From NCBI GenBank assembly GCA_025356735.1, contig JANXRT010000322.1, forward strand, positions 1 through 19,032: a DNA stretch of 19,032 nucleotides, written 5' to 3'. The stretch's first letter is position 1, and each line of letters opens with the position of its first letter. The notes beneath the pieces were generated by a model. The model saw only the letters and a program-made list of their open reading frames with translations. It had not been told where the DNA came from and made no database searches. Position numbers and translations under genes: made by a program. This DNA is from Acetobacteraceae bacterium (lineage in GTDB: Bacteria > Pseudomonadota > Alphaproteobacteria > Acetobacterales > Acetobacteraceae). Of the stretch, positions 7,081 to 15,261 are shown one piece after another.

Positions 7081-8840
7081 GCGCCGAGATACACCCGCAC
7101 GACCTCGGGATCGCGGCTGACATCCTTCGGCAGCCCGTGCGCGATGATCCGGCCGAGATTGAGCGTGGTGACCCGGTCGCAGGTGCGGAACACGAAGTCG
7201 GTGTGGTGCTCGACCAGCAGCACCCCGATGCCGGCATCACGGATCACGCCGATGATGTCGCCGAGGGTCGCGATCTCCGCCGTGGTCAGGCCGCCGGCCG
7301 GCTCGTCGAGCAGGATGAAATCGGGCCGCATGGTCAGCGCGCGGGCGATCTCGAGGAAGCGCTGCGCGGTGTGCTCCAGCACTTCGGCGCGGCGGCCGAG
7401 CACGTCGCCCAGGCCGATGCCCTCCAGCATGGCGCGGGCGCGGGCGCGTATCTCGCGCTCCTCGCGGCGCGGCCGGGGACCGGCGAACGCCGTTTCCATG
7501 AAGCCGGACCGCACGTCCGGCCAGCCGCCGAGCATGGCGTTGTCCAGCACCGAAAGCGCGCGCACCAGCTTCGGCGTCTGGAAGGTGCGCGCGATGCCGA
7601 GCCGGGCGCGCGGCTGCACCCCCGTCCCGGTCAGCTCGCGCGTGCCCAGCCGGATGGCGCCGCCATCGACCGAGTAGTAGCCGGAGATCAGGTTGAGCAG
7701 CGTGGTCTTGCCCGATCCGTTGGGCCCGATCAGCCCGTGCACCTCGCCGGGCCGCAGCTCCAGCGAAACCGCGTCGACCGCGACCAAGCCGCCGAACCGG
7801 CGGGTGACCTTCTCCGCCTCCAGCGCCACGCCCGCGCGCGCATTCCCGTAATCATGCGCATGGGTAATGGCGTGGCGAAGTTTCTCAAGATCCGGCACCA
7901 CGCTGGTATGCTTGTGCGGCGCCTGGCGTAAGCGCGCCGCCAGGCCGCCGATCAGCTCGCCGAAGCCGCCGGGAATGACCAGCACGACGACAAGCAGAAC
8001 AAGCCCATAGAAAAAGGTGCCGTATTTCGCCAGCGGCCCGACCAGCGCCGGCAGCGCCGCCAGCACCGCGGCGCCGACGAACGGGCCCAGGATCAGGCCA
8101 CGGCCGCCGATGATGATGGCGACGAAGAAGTAGATGCCGACATTGACCACGAAGGCGTCGGGCGTGATGTAGCTCTGCGAGGTCGCGTACAGCCCGCCGG
8201 CGAGGCCGGCCGAGAAGCCGCTGAACACGAACACGATCAGCTTGGTGCGGTAGATCGGCACCGCGACCGACTGCGCCGCCACCGTGCTGTCGCGCAGCGC
8301 CACCATGGCGCGGCCCCACATGAACCGCGCCAGGTTCCAGGTCATCCAGGTGATGAAGCCGCCGATGCCGACCACCAGCCAGTACAACCCGTGCGGCGTG
8401 TTGAACGGCGCCGGGAACTCCGGCGCCTGCAGGCCGACGCTGCCGTTGGTCAGCCACTGCTCGGCCAGCGCCAGCTCCGACACGATCAGCCCGAACGCCA
8501 GGGTCAGCATGGCGAAGTAGAAGCCCGGCAGCCGCAGCGACGGCAGCCCGAGCAGCAGGCCGAGCAGCGCGCAGATCACGCCGCCGGCGAGCAGCGCCAA
8601 ATACGGGTTCCAGCCGAACGTGCCGGCCAGGATGCAGAACGCATAGGCGCCGACCGCCAGCAGCCCGACATGGCCGACCGACAGCGTGCCGGTGAAGCCG
8701 ACCAGCAGGTTGAGCGTCGCGATCAGCACCCAGTAGACGCCGATCATCGTCGCGATGTGGAGGTAATAAAGATTGCCGGCGATGAACGGCAGCCCGGCCA
8801 CCAGCGCGATGCCAAGCGCCAGGGTGATCGACCGGATCAT
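7077..8840 (-). CDS. livM/livG: Fused LivM permease-LivG ATPase of HAAT-type ABC importer (587 aa)
   Basis: Residues 1-300 are a LivM permease with about eight or nine membrane segments and the conserved NLLVGFTGTLSVGHVG (44-59) and FVAIIIGGRGLILGPFVGA (239-257) regions. Residues 336-587 are a LivG ATPase: Walker A GPNGSGKT (372-379), Q-loop ARTFQ (417-421), Walker B FILLDEP (508-514) and switch VEHH (543-546). A linker joins them in one frame. LivM-LivG fusions are known in Alphaproteobacteria. The ABC signature, normally LSxGQ or similar, reads LEHTAQRF (488-495) and lacks the Gly. The start is ATG 8840 in an ATGA overlap with livH; the frame stays open upstream to 9503 but only antisense to nothing and inside livH, so it was rejected. 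It ends in an ATGA overlap with livF. Confidence 0.93.
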   Translation of the reverse strand: MIRSITLALGIALVAGLPFIAGNLYYLHIATMIGVYWVLIATLNLLVGFTGTLSVGHVGLLAVGAYAFCILAGTFGWNPYLALLAGGVICALLGLLLGLPSLRLPGFYFAMLTLAFGLIVSELALAEQWLTNGSVGLQAPEFPAPFNTPHGLYWLVVGIGGFITWMTWNLARFMWGRAMVALRDSTVAAQSVAVPIYRTKLIVFVFSGFSAGLAGGLYATSQSYITPDAFVVNVGIYFFVAIIIGGRGLILGPFVGAAVLAALPALVGPLAKYGTFFYGLVLLVVVLVIPGGFGELIGGLAARLRQAPHKHTSVVPDLEKLRHAITHAHDYGNARAGVALEAEKVTRRFGGLVAVDAVSLELRPGEVHGLIGPNGSGKTTLLNLISGYYSVDGGAIRLGTRELTGTGVQPRARLGIARTFQTPKLVRALSVLDNAMLGGWPDVRSGFMETAFAGPRPRREEREIRARARAMLEGIGLGDVLGRRAEVLEHTAQRFLEIARALTMRPDFILLDEPAGGLTTAEIATLGDIIGVIRDAGIGVLLVEHHTDFVFRTCDRVTTLNLGRIIAHGLPKDVSRDPEVVRVYLGA

Positions 8841-9694
8841 ACGTGGCGCACGCGGTTGGTACCGAACAGCCCCTGCGGGCGGACCACCAGCAGCAGCACC
8901 AGCAGCCCGATGGCGATGGTCTTCTGGTACTCGGCGCCGAAATAATGATCGGTGAAGGCGATCATCATGCCGAGCATGACGCCGCCGACCAGCGCGCCCA
9001 GGCTGCTGCCGATGCCGCCCAGTGCCAGGGCAATGAAGCCCGACAGGCCAAGCCCGATGCCGAGCGAAAAGTCGGCGAAGGTCAGCTGGCCGGCGGCGAA
9101 ACCGGACAGCGCGCCGAGCACCCCCGCGATGACGTAGCTGAGCGAACGCATGCGGTCGGTGGCGACTCCACGCGCCCGGGCGGCAAAGCTGTCTTCCGAC
9201 ATCGCGATGAACACCTTGCCCGTCATCGTGCGCCGGTAGAACAGCTCCAATCCCACCGCCATGACCACGGAAAAAACAATCGGGAACCAGAACTTCTGGT
9301 CCCACGCGCCGGCGAACTCCTGGCGGATGAGGCGCGGGAACGGGGTCGGGTCGGTGCCCCACCACAGGCCCATCGCCTCCTGCACCATGGTCGACAGCGC
9401 CAGCGTGCTGAGCACCCACAGATGCTCGTCGGAGGCGGCGACGATGCGACGGACGGCGATCCACTCGCTGGCCCAGCCGAACAGGCCGCCGGCGACCAGG
9501 CACGCCGCCAGCCCGATCAGCAGCGGCAGGTGCAGGTTGAGCACGACGAACGCGGTGACGATGCCGCCGACCATGGCGAACTGCCCGGTGCCGAAGCTCA
9601 GCACCTTCGAGGTCGAGTACATCACGTTATAGACCAGCGCCGTCATGCCGTAGAGGCCGCCGAGCGCCAGCCCGTTGACGATGACCAGCAGCAT
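8837..9694 (-). CDS. livH: Branched-chain amino acid-type ABC transporter permease LivH
   Basis: A 285-residue inner-membrane permease with seven or eight hydrophobic segments. The N-terminal LALGGLYGMTALVYNVMYS and VLSFGTGQFAMVGG regions and the C-terminal GGIGSSLGALVGGVMLG loop are those of LivH, the first permease of HAAT importers. The stretch ARARGVATDRMRSLSYVIAG is the cytoplasmic coupling region that meets the ATPases. It starts 3 bp after the livK stop with only a weak GAAG signal, suggesting coupling to livK translation, and its stop overlaps the livMG start (ATGA). The family moves branched-chain amino acids, but also amides, urea or aromatic compounds, so the substrate is open. Confidence 0.94.
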   Translation of the reverse strand: MLLVIVNGLALGGLYGMTALVYNVMYSTSKVLSFGTGQFAMVGGIVTAFVVLNLHLPLLIGLAACLVAGGLFGWASEWIAVRRIVAASDEHLWVLSTLALSTMVQEAMGLWWGTDPTPFPRLIRQEFAGAWDQKFWFPIVFSVVMAVGLELFYRRTMTGKVFIAMSEDSFAARARGVATDRMRSLSYVIAGVLGALSGFAAGQLTFADFSLGIGLGLSGFIALALGGIGSSLGALVGGVMLGMMIAFTDHYFGAEYQKTIAIGLLVLLLVVRPQGLFGTNRVRHV

Positions 9695-9697
9695 TCT

Positions 9698-10906
9698 TCA
9701 GGCGACCTGCGCCGCCCTCCAGCCGTTGTTCTTGCCCGACGACGCCACCATCATGACGATGCCGTCATCCTGGTAGCCGTTGTGGTTGGTGGGGCTGTAG
9801 GAGAACGGCCCGAACGGCGTCTCGATCACCGGGATCGTCTCCAGCGCCGCGGCGATCGCCGCGGCGTCGGTGCCGCCGGCCTTGTTGACGCCGGCGGCGT
9901 AGATCAGCGGCGCGCCGTTGCCCTGCAGGAACGCCGAGATGCCGGCGGCGAGGTAGGGCCCGGCCGTGTCCTTGTGGCGGTCCAGGAATCCCTGCGTCAG
10001 CGGCGGCAACCGGTCGTTGGCATCCAGCAGAGCGTTCTTGTAGCCGGTGGCGTAGGCGTTCTCCCAATAGGCGCGCTTGGTCAGCAGGTTGGCCACCGCC
10101 TCCTGCAGCAGGGTCGGATGGGCGACGACCGGCACGTCCCATTTCTGCTCGCCGCGCGCATTGAGCACGCGGGCCTGAAAGCCGGTGGCGTTGGACCACA
10201 TCTGGATGCAGTCGGCGCCGGCGTCGCGCGCCTTGTTGACCTCGTCCGTGAGGTCGGTCTTGTTGGCGTCCACCGTCGCCGTGTAGGCCGGCTTCAAGCC
10301 GCGGCCGGCCAGCACCTTGATCACCGCGTCGCGCGCCAGCACGCCGTAGCCGGTGTTGTCGTTGATGATCGCGACCCTGGTCTTCTTCAACTGGTCGATG
10401 CCGAAATTGACCCCGACCTTGAGCCACTGGCCGTTGGTGTTGAGGCCGCGGAACATCAGCGGGTACTTCACCGGATCGACCAGCTCGTCGATCGAGCCCT
10501 CGATGATGTGCAGCTTCCTGGCGCCGGCGACGACGTTCAGGGTCGGCAGCGTTTCGCCGCTGTTCAGCGGGCCGCCAACCACGTCGACATCCTGGTTGAA
10601 CACCAGCTCCTTGGCGAAGCCGACTGCCTTGCCGGGGTCCGCCGCCGAATCGCGCATGAAGATCTCGATCTGGCGGCCCAGCAGCCCGCCGGCCTTGTTA
10701 ATGTCCTCGACGCCCATGCGGCAGCCGTAATCCTGGGCCAGCGCGTTGGTCGCGAAAATGCCGGTGACGGCAGCAATCCAGCCGAACCGGATCGGCCTCG
10801 TCTCGGCGATCGCCGGAAAGCCGGTGATCCCGACCACGCCAGCCGCACCAATCCCTTGAACCACGCGGCGCCGTGACACGCCGGCACGCCGGATGCGGAC
10901 AACCAT
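9698..10906 (-). CDS. ABC transporter substrate-binding protein, LivK-like, Tat-exported
   Basis: A 402-residue periplasmic binding protein heading the liv operon. The N-terminus has a twin-arginine motif SRRRVVQ (11-17), a short hydrophobic core (18-30) and a likely cleavage after AIA (32-34). The mature part starts RPIRFGWIAAVTGIFA and contains the type-I binding-protein signatures of the LivK/AmiC group, such as EDINKAGGLLGRQIE, VGGPLNSGET and VDANKTDLTDEV. The clean GGGGGAGAG just before the ATG at 10906 supports the start. A TTGACG-N18-TACAGT promoter lies about 50-80 bases upstream. Ligands in this family range from Leu/Ile/Val to amides and aromatic acids. The neighbouring GGT-type gene upstream on the same strand suggests a gamma-glutamyl compound or its product, but that is inference. 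Confidence 0.92.
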   Translation of the reverse strand: MVVRIRRAGVSRRRVVQGIGAAGVVGITGFPAIAETRPIRFGWIAAVTGIFATNALAQDYGCRMGVEDINKAGGLLGRQIEIFMRDSAADPGKAVGFAKELVFNQDVDVVGGPLNSGETLPTLNVVAGARKLHIIEGSIDELVDPVKYPLMFRGLNTNGQWLKVGVNFGIDQLKKTRVAIINDNTGYGVLARDAVIKVLAGRGLKPAYTATVDANKTDLTDEVNKARDAGADCIQMWSNATGFQARVLNARGEQKWDVPVVAHPTLLQEAVANLLTKRAYWENAYATGYKNALLDANDRLPPLTQGFLDRHKDTAGPYLAAGISAFLQGNGAPLIYAAGVNKAGGTDAAAIAAALETIPVIETPFGPFSYSPTNHNGYQDDGIVMMVASSGKNNGWRAAQVA

Positions 10907-10954
10907 CGTTCTCTCCCCCGATCGGACGCGAGTTGTCTCGTGCCACTTGCGACG

Positions 10955-10984
10955 ACTGTATCGGCGCTGTCATCCGACCGTCAA
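10955..10984 (-). promoter_or_regulatory. Candidate sigma-70 promoter for the liv operon
   Basis: On the minus strand TTGACG (10984-10979) is followed after 18 bases by TACAGT (10960-10955), matching 5/6 and 4/6 of the -35 and -10 consensus. Transcription would begin near 10948, giving a leader of about 40 bases before the livK ribosome-binding site. Found by eye; not scored against background. Confidence 0.4.
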
Positions 10985-10990
10985 TCAAGC

Positions 10991-11094
10991 TTGGGCTCTG
11001 CCCAAACCCGCAAAGGGGCCGTCGCCCCTTTGAACCCCTCTACTTTCGGATGCGCTCCCGGGCGCTCCCGGGCGGGGTTTGGGGCAGCGCCCCA
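10991..11094. repeat. Multi-hairpin intergenic element between ggt and livK
   Basis: Three perfect hairpins lie in 104 bp: TTGGGC-TCT-GCCCAA (10991-11005), CAAAGGGGC-CGTC-GCCCCTTTG (11011-11032) and TGGGGC-AGC-GCCCCA (11080-11094). In addition GCCCAAACCCG (11000-11010) can pair with CGGGGTTTGGGGC (11073-11085), and GCGCTCCCGG is directly repeated at 11052 and 11062. It lies 20 bases beyond the ggt stop, so it could terminate ggt transcription or protect its 3' end ahead of the liv promoter. A T-run is absent. The GGGCTCTGCCC...AAAGGGG...CCCCTTT style resembles dispersed intergenic repeats of Alphaproteobacteria. Confidence 0.7.
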
Positions 11095-11114
11095 TGCTTT
11101 TCTTGCCTGCGGCG

Positions 11115-12809
11115 CTAGCGCACCACGCGGTCCGGCCAGAACCTTGCGTCCTTGCGCGCTAAGCCGCCGCCGACGCCGACGCCGGCGCCGTCGGCACGCC
11201 AGCAAGCGGCGCCGCTCATCGTGCCGTCGTCGTGGAAGGCGATGCCGTTCATCCCGCCGGCGACGTGCGGCAGCATCGAAAGCTCATGCCCGCGCAGGCG
11301 CAACGCGCGCAGGATGATTTCCGGGAACGTGTCCTCCAGTTCCAGCACCGGCCCTTCGGTCCACAGCCGCGGCGCCTCGACTGCCTCCTGGATCGTCATG
11401 CCGTGGTCGATCAGGTTGACCAACGCCTGCATGGCACTTGGGAAGATGCGCTTGCCGCCCGGCAGGCCGAGGGCAAAGCGAACGCGCCCGTCATGCAGCG
11501 CCATCATCGGCGACATCGAGGTGGTGACGCGCTTGCCCGCCGCGATCGACAGCACGCTGCCCGGCCGCGGATCGAACGTCGCCATGTAGTTGTTGGGAAT
11601 GATGCCGGTGCCCGGCACGATGAAGCGCGCGCCGAACAGGCTGTTGATGGTGAAGGTGCAGGCGGCGACGTTCCCCTGCTGGTCCGCCGCCGTCATGTGC
11701 GTGGTGTGCGGCGAGTGCTCGGGCGAGACGCCGGCGCTCCATGGCTGCGTGTTGCCCATGTCGATGCGCGCCCGAAGCTTTTTTGCGTAATCCTTCGATG
11801 TCAGCCGCTCCACCGGCACGTCGCAAAAATCCGGATCGCCGGAGGCGGCGGCACGGTCGGCGAAGGCGATCTTCATCACCTCGGCCAGCAGGTGGGACAG
11901 GTCTGCCGAGCCGAAGCCCATGCCGGCGACGTCAAAGCCCTCCAGGATGTTCAGCATCTGGACGATGTGGATGCCGGATGCGGCGGGCGGCGGCGGCCCG
12001 ACGATCTCGAAACCCCGATAGGTGCCGCGGATCGGTTTTCGCTCGCGCACCTGGTAGCCAATCAGATCGGCGCGCGACACCGTGCCGCCATGCGCCTGGA
12101 TGTGGTCGGCGACCGCATCGCCGATCGCGCCGCCATGCAGCGCCATCTCGCCCTCCGCCGCGATGGTGCGCAGGGTTTGCGCGTAGTCGCCCATCACCAG
12201 CCGCGCGCCGGCCGCCAGCGGCGAGCCGTCGGGGAAGAACAACCGTGCCGCGTCGCGGTCGGCGAGCAGGTCCGCCGCCGCCTCGCCAAGGCAGGTGTGG
12301 AGGTACGGCGTGACGCGAAACCCGCGCGCCGCCAGCCGGATCGCCGGCTGCATCACGTCTTCCAGGGAAAGGGTCCCGAACCGTCGCAGCGCCTCGCACC
12401 AGCCGCGCAACGAGCCGGGTGCGGCGACCGCGGCCGGCCCCACGGTATTGGCGCCGTCGATGGTGTCGTAATTCTCCAGGGCACCGCCCGGCACCGGGCG
12501 ATACATGTCGGGCTGCCCGGCCAGCGGCACCGTGCTCATCGCGTCGAGGATGCGGTGGCTGCCGTCGGCGAGCCGGATATGGGCGGTGCCGCCGCCGACC
12601 AGCCCGATCATCATCGGCTCCACCACCGTCAACGCGAACAACGTCGCCACCGCCGCATCGATCGCGTTGCCGCCGCCGGCCAGCATCTCGGCCCCGGCGG
12701 CGCTGGCCAGCGGATGGTTGGAGGTCACCATGCCGACGCTGCCGGCGGCGGGGTGCTTTTCGGTCTTGAACACGATCGCGGCGCGCTCACGCCAGCCTGG
12801 ATTGCTCAT
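11115..12809 (-). CDS. ggt: Gamma-glutamyltransferase family protein (564 aa)
   Basis: This Ntn-hydrolase precursor should cleave itself into two subunits. The processing site is the Thr-Thr-His motif SPHTTHMTAADQQGN (366-380), with predicted nucleophile Thr369, giving a large subunit of 1-368 and a small one of 369-564. Other family signatures are GGNAIDAAVA (46-55), GLVGGGT (69-75), NSLFGARFIVPGTGI (389-403), TTSMSPMM (429-436) and GLPGGKRI (448-455). The enzyme would hydrolyse or transfer gamma-glutamyl groups, or act as a related acylase. No signal peptide is present, unlike periplasmic GGTs, so a cytoplasmic location is expected. The start ATG 12809 has GGAAAG upstream; the frame continues to 13019 without support. 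It lies just upstream of the liv operon on the same strand. Confidence 0.93.
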   Translation of the reverse strand: MSNPGWRERAAIVFKTEKHPAAGSVGMVTSNHPLASAAGAEMLAGGGNAIDAAVATLFALTVVEPMMIGLVGGGTAHIRLADGSHRILDAMSTVPLAGQPDMYRPVPGGALENYDTIDGANTVGPAAVAAPGSLRGWCEALRRFGTLSLEDVMQPAIRLAARGFRVTPYLHTCLGEAAADLLADRDAARLFFPDGSPLAAGARLVMGDYAQTLRTIAAEGEMALHGGAIGDAVADHIQAHGGTVSRADLIGYQVRERKPIRGTYRGFEIVGPPPPAASGIHIVQMLNILEGFDVAGMGFGSADLSHLLAEVMKIAFADRAAASGDPDFCDVPVERLTSKDYAKKLRARIDMGNTQPWSAGVSPEHSPHTTHMTAADQQGNVAACTFTINSLFGARFIVPGTGIIPNNYMATFDPRPGSVLSIAAGKRVTTSMSPMMALHDGRVRFALGLPGGKRIFPSAMQALVNLIDHGMTIQEAVEAPRLWTEGPVLELEDTFPEIILRALRLRGHELSMLPHVAGGMNGIAFHDDGTMSGAACWRADGAGVGVGGGLARKDARFWPDRVVR

Positions 12810-12972
12810 TTCGCTTTCCTTTATCGCGCACGCCAAACCGAGGGTCGGGTGATCTCGCGGATGGTGTTCATGGGCGTCCGGCAACATGCAATCACTTCCC
12901 GATGCGCCGCAACCGGCTTGCCTGGCGCGCCGGACGTGGCATGCTCCGGCCGGGAAGAGGTGTCCTTGCAAG

Positions 12973-14262
12973 ATGCTCGACGATCGATACGGATCAGGCC
13001 TGTCCACGTCCTCGGCCACGGCGCGCGACGCCTATGACGAGGGCGTCGATCTGCTGCTGTCGGGCAATGTCGGGCCGGCGGCGGCGTTCGACCGCGCCAT
13101 CGCCGCCGACCCCGGTTTCGCGCTCGCCCATGTCGCGCGGGCGCGATCCTTCCAACTCGTCGGCGACATGGCGCCGGCGCGCGAGTCGATCGCGGCGGCC
13201 CGGTTGGGCGCGGACCGGCTGTCGGCGCGCGAGGCGAGCCACCTGGCGTTTTTCGAATTGCTTCTCGCCAACGACGCCAACCTTGCCCTCGCCCGCGCGC
13301 GAAGGCACCTCGAAACATGGCCGCGCGATGCGATGGTGCTCAGCCCCTGCGCCTCGGTGTTCGGGCTGATCGGCTTTTCCGGGGTGGCCGGGCGCGAGCG
13401 GGACCAGCTTGTCCTGCTCGATGGCCTGGCGCGGCATTACGGCGACGATGCCTGGTTCCTGTGCACCCACGCCTTCGCCCTGGACGAGACCGGCGACCGC
13501 GCGACAGCGCGCGAGAAGATCGAGCGCGGCATGGCGCTGGCGCCGCGCAACGCCCACGGCGCGCATATCCGCGCCCACATCCATTACGAGGACGGCGAGC
13601 AGGCCGCATCGATGCGCTATCTTCGAAATTGGATTGCCGACTATCCGCCGGAAGCCATCCTGCACTGCCACCTCAACTGGCACCTGGCGCTGTGCGAGCT
13701 GGAGATTGGCGACGCCGCCGCCGCCTGGCGCATCTATGCCGAGCACATCGATCCAGCGACCAAGTGGGGCCCGGCGCTGAACACGCTGACCGATGGTGTT
13801 TCCTTCCTGTGGCGGGCCGAGCTGGCCGGCGCGGCCCGCGATCCGGCGCAGTGGCGCAACCTGGACACCTTCGGAAAAAAGGTGTTTCCGCGCGCCGGGC
13901 TGGCCTTCGCCGATGTCCACATCGCGCTGGCCGACGCGGTGACCGGCAAGGGCGATGACATCCAGGCCCGGCTGCGCCAGCTTGACGAGCTGGCGCTCAG
14001 CGGCCGCGCGCCGGCGGCGCCGGTGGTGGCGGCGCTGGCGACCGCCTTCACCGCGTTCCAGGCGGCCGACTGGAACGGCGTCATCGCCGCCATCGAGCCT
14101 ATCGCCGGCGAGCACGAGCGCATCGGCGGCAGCCGGGCGCAACGCGACCTGGTCGAGTTCACCTTGCTGAAAGCCTACGCCAACGCCGGCCGATTTTCCG
14201 ACCTGCAGCGCTATGTCGGCTCCCGCCGCATGGGTGCCGCACCGGTTGCCGGCCTGGCATAG
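12973..14262 (+). CDS. TTC38-like tetratricopeptide repeat protein (429 aa)
   Basis: A soluble all-helical protein with TPR-like pairs along its length, for example residues 17-80 (YDEGVDLLLSG, FDRAIAADPGFALAH) and 155-195 (FALDETGDRATAREKIERG). The stretch GAHIRAHIHYEDGEQAAS (196-213) matches the HAxAH...E.G pattern of the TTC38/TPR38 family, whose biochemical role is unknown. There is no signal peptide. ATG 12973 is chosen because the repeat begins soon after; AGAGG lies about 11 bases upstream. The frame could extend to 12886, but that segment looks non-coding. The 163-bp divergent gap to ggt (12810-12972) shows only a weak TTGCCT-N16-CATGCT promoter candidate. The aldo/keto reductase follows after 18 bp, suggesting an operon. 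Confidence 0.82.
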   Translation: MLDDRYGSGLSTSSATARDAYDEGVDLLLSGNVGPAAAFDRAIAADPGFALAHVARARSFQLVGDMAPARESIAAARLGADRLSAREASHLAFFELLLANDANLALARARRHLETWPRDAMVLSPCASVFGLIGFSGVAGRERDQLVLLDGLARHYGDDAWFLCTHAFALDETGDRATAREKIERGMALAPRNAHGAHIRAHIHYEDGEQAASMRYLRNWIADYPPEAILHCHLNWHLALCELEIGDAAAAWRIYAEHIDPATKWGPALNTLTDGVSFLWRAELAGAARDPAQWRNLDTFGKKVFPRAGLAFADVHIALADAVTGKGDDIQARLRQLDELALSGRAPAAPVVAALATAFTAFQAADWNGVIAAIEPIAGEHERIGGSRAQRDLVEFTLLKAYANAGRFSDLQRYVGSRRMGAAPVAGLA

Positions 14263-14280
14263 CTGAACCTGGAGGATCCG

Positions 14281-15261
14281 ATGCAACGTCGAAAACTTGG
14301 CCGCACCGGCTTGGATGTTTCGCTACTTGGCTTCGGCTGCGGCGCGGTCGGCGGGTTGATGGTCCGCGGCAGCGATGCCGACCAGGAGCGCGCGGTAGCC
14401 CGTGCCGTCGAACTCGGCATCAACTATTTCGACACCGCGCCGAGCTATGGCGACGGCGTGTCGGAACAGAACCTCGGCCGCGTGCTGGCGAAGCTGAAGC
14501 CGGACGTGCTCGTCGGCACCAAGATCCGGCTACGCGCCGACGAGAAATCCAACATAGGGCGGGCGATCACAGCCGGGCTCGAGGCTAGCCTGAAGCGCCT
14601 CGGCCGCGAGCGCGTCGATCTGTTCCAGCTGCACAACCCGATTACCGTTCATGGCGAAGGCGAGACGCTGACGGTGCGGATGGTGCTTGAACAGGTCGCG
14701 CCGGCTATCGAGGTGGCGCGCAAGCAGGGCAAGCTCGGCTTTTTCGGCATCACCGCCATCGGCGACACCGCCGCGTTGCTGGAGGTGCTGGACTCAGCCG
14801 TCTTCGACACCGCCCAGGTCAGCTACAACCTGCTCAATCCCAGCGCCGGCATGGCGGTCAGCAACGACTTTCCAGGTCAGAACTACGAAAACCTGCTGCA
14901 CCGGCTGCACACGGCCGGCATGGGTGCGATCGGTATCCGCGTGCTTGCCGGCGGCGCGCTGACCGGCGAGGCGGCGCGCCATCCGATCGCCAGCCCGCCG
15001 CCCGAGCCGATCGGCTCGGGCCCCGACTATGGCAGCGATCTTTCCCGGGCACGGACGCTGCGGGTCCTGGTCGAGCAGGGCCATGCTTCTTCCCTCGTCG
15101 AGGCGGCAATCCGGTTCGCCATCTCGCATCCGGCACTGAGCACCACGCTGATCGGCATCGCGACGCCGGAGCAGTTCGAGGTTGCCGCCGAAGCCGCGGC
15201 CAAGGGCCCCCTGCCTGAAGCCGCCATGGCCGAGATCCGCGAGTTGCAGGCTGGATTCTGA
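14281..15261 (+). CDS. Aldo/keto reductase family oxidoreductase (326 aa)
   Basis: An NAD(P)H-dependent (alpha/beta)8-barrel reductase. The catalytic tetrad is visible: Asp51 and Tyr56 in YFDTAPSYGDG (49-59), Lys81 in VGTKIR (78-83) and His118 in FQLHNP (115-120). The N-terminal RKLGRTGLDVSLLGFGCG is typical of the bacterial AKR group that includes pyridoxal and sugar reductases. The C-terminal half has the GIRVLAGGALTG loop and LIGIATPEQFE cofactor-binding segment. Length is normal. GGAGG lies five bases before the ATG. It sits 18 bp after the TPR gene and its stop overlaps the GNAT start (TGATG), so the three genes are probably cotranscribed. The carbonyl substrate cannot be predicted. Confidence 0.93.
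   Translation: MQRRKLGRTGLDVSLLGFGCGAVGGLMVRGSDADQERAVARAVELGINYFDTAPSYGDGVSEQNLGRVLAKLKPDVLVGTKIRLRADEKSNIGRAITAGLEASLKRLGRERVDLFQLHNPITVHGEGETLTVRMVLEQVAPAIEVARKQGKLGFFGITAIGDTAALLEVLDSAVFDTAQVSYNLLNPSAGMAVSNDFPGQNYENLLHRLHTAGMGAIGIRVLAGGALTGEAARHPIASPPPEPIGSGPDYGSDLSRARTLRVLVEQGHASSLVEAAIRFAISHPALSTTLIGIATPEQFEVAAEAAAKGPLPEAAMAEIRELQAGF

Noticed and set aside
8841..9503. Upstream in-frame extension of the LivM-LivG fusion
   Set aside because: The extra part lies within livH in another frame. The LivM N-terminus begins at ATG 8840 with an ATGA overlap.
8843..10876. Very long open frame on the + strand (677 codons)
   Set aside because: It lies antisense to livH and livK. The translation is rich in Arg, Gln, His, Gly and Ala without domains, as expected from the complement of GC-rich coding DNA.
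12810..13019. N-terminal extension of the gamma-glutamyltransferase
   Set aside because: It would overlap the divergent TPR gene and its promoter gap; ATG 12809 has a good ribosome-binding site.
11232..13037. 601-codon open frame on the + strand
   Set aside because: Antisense to the gamma-glutamyltransferase gene, low-complexity Arg/His/Gln-rich translation and no recognisable domain.
12994..14286. 430-codon open frame on the minus strand
   Set aside because: Antisense to the TTC38-like gene, which has family motifs; the antisense translation has none.
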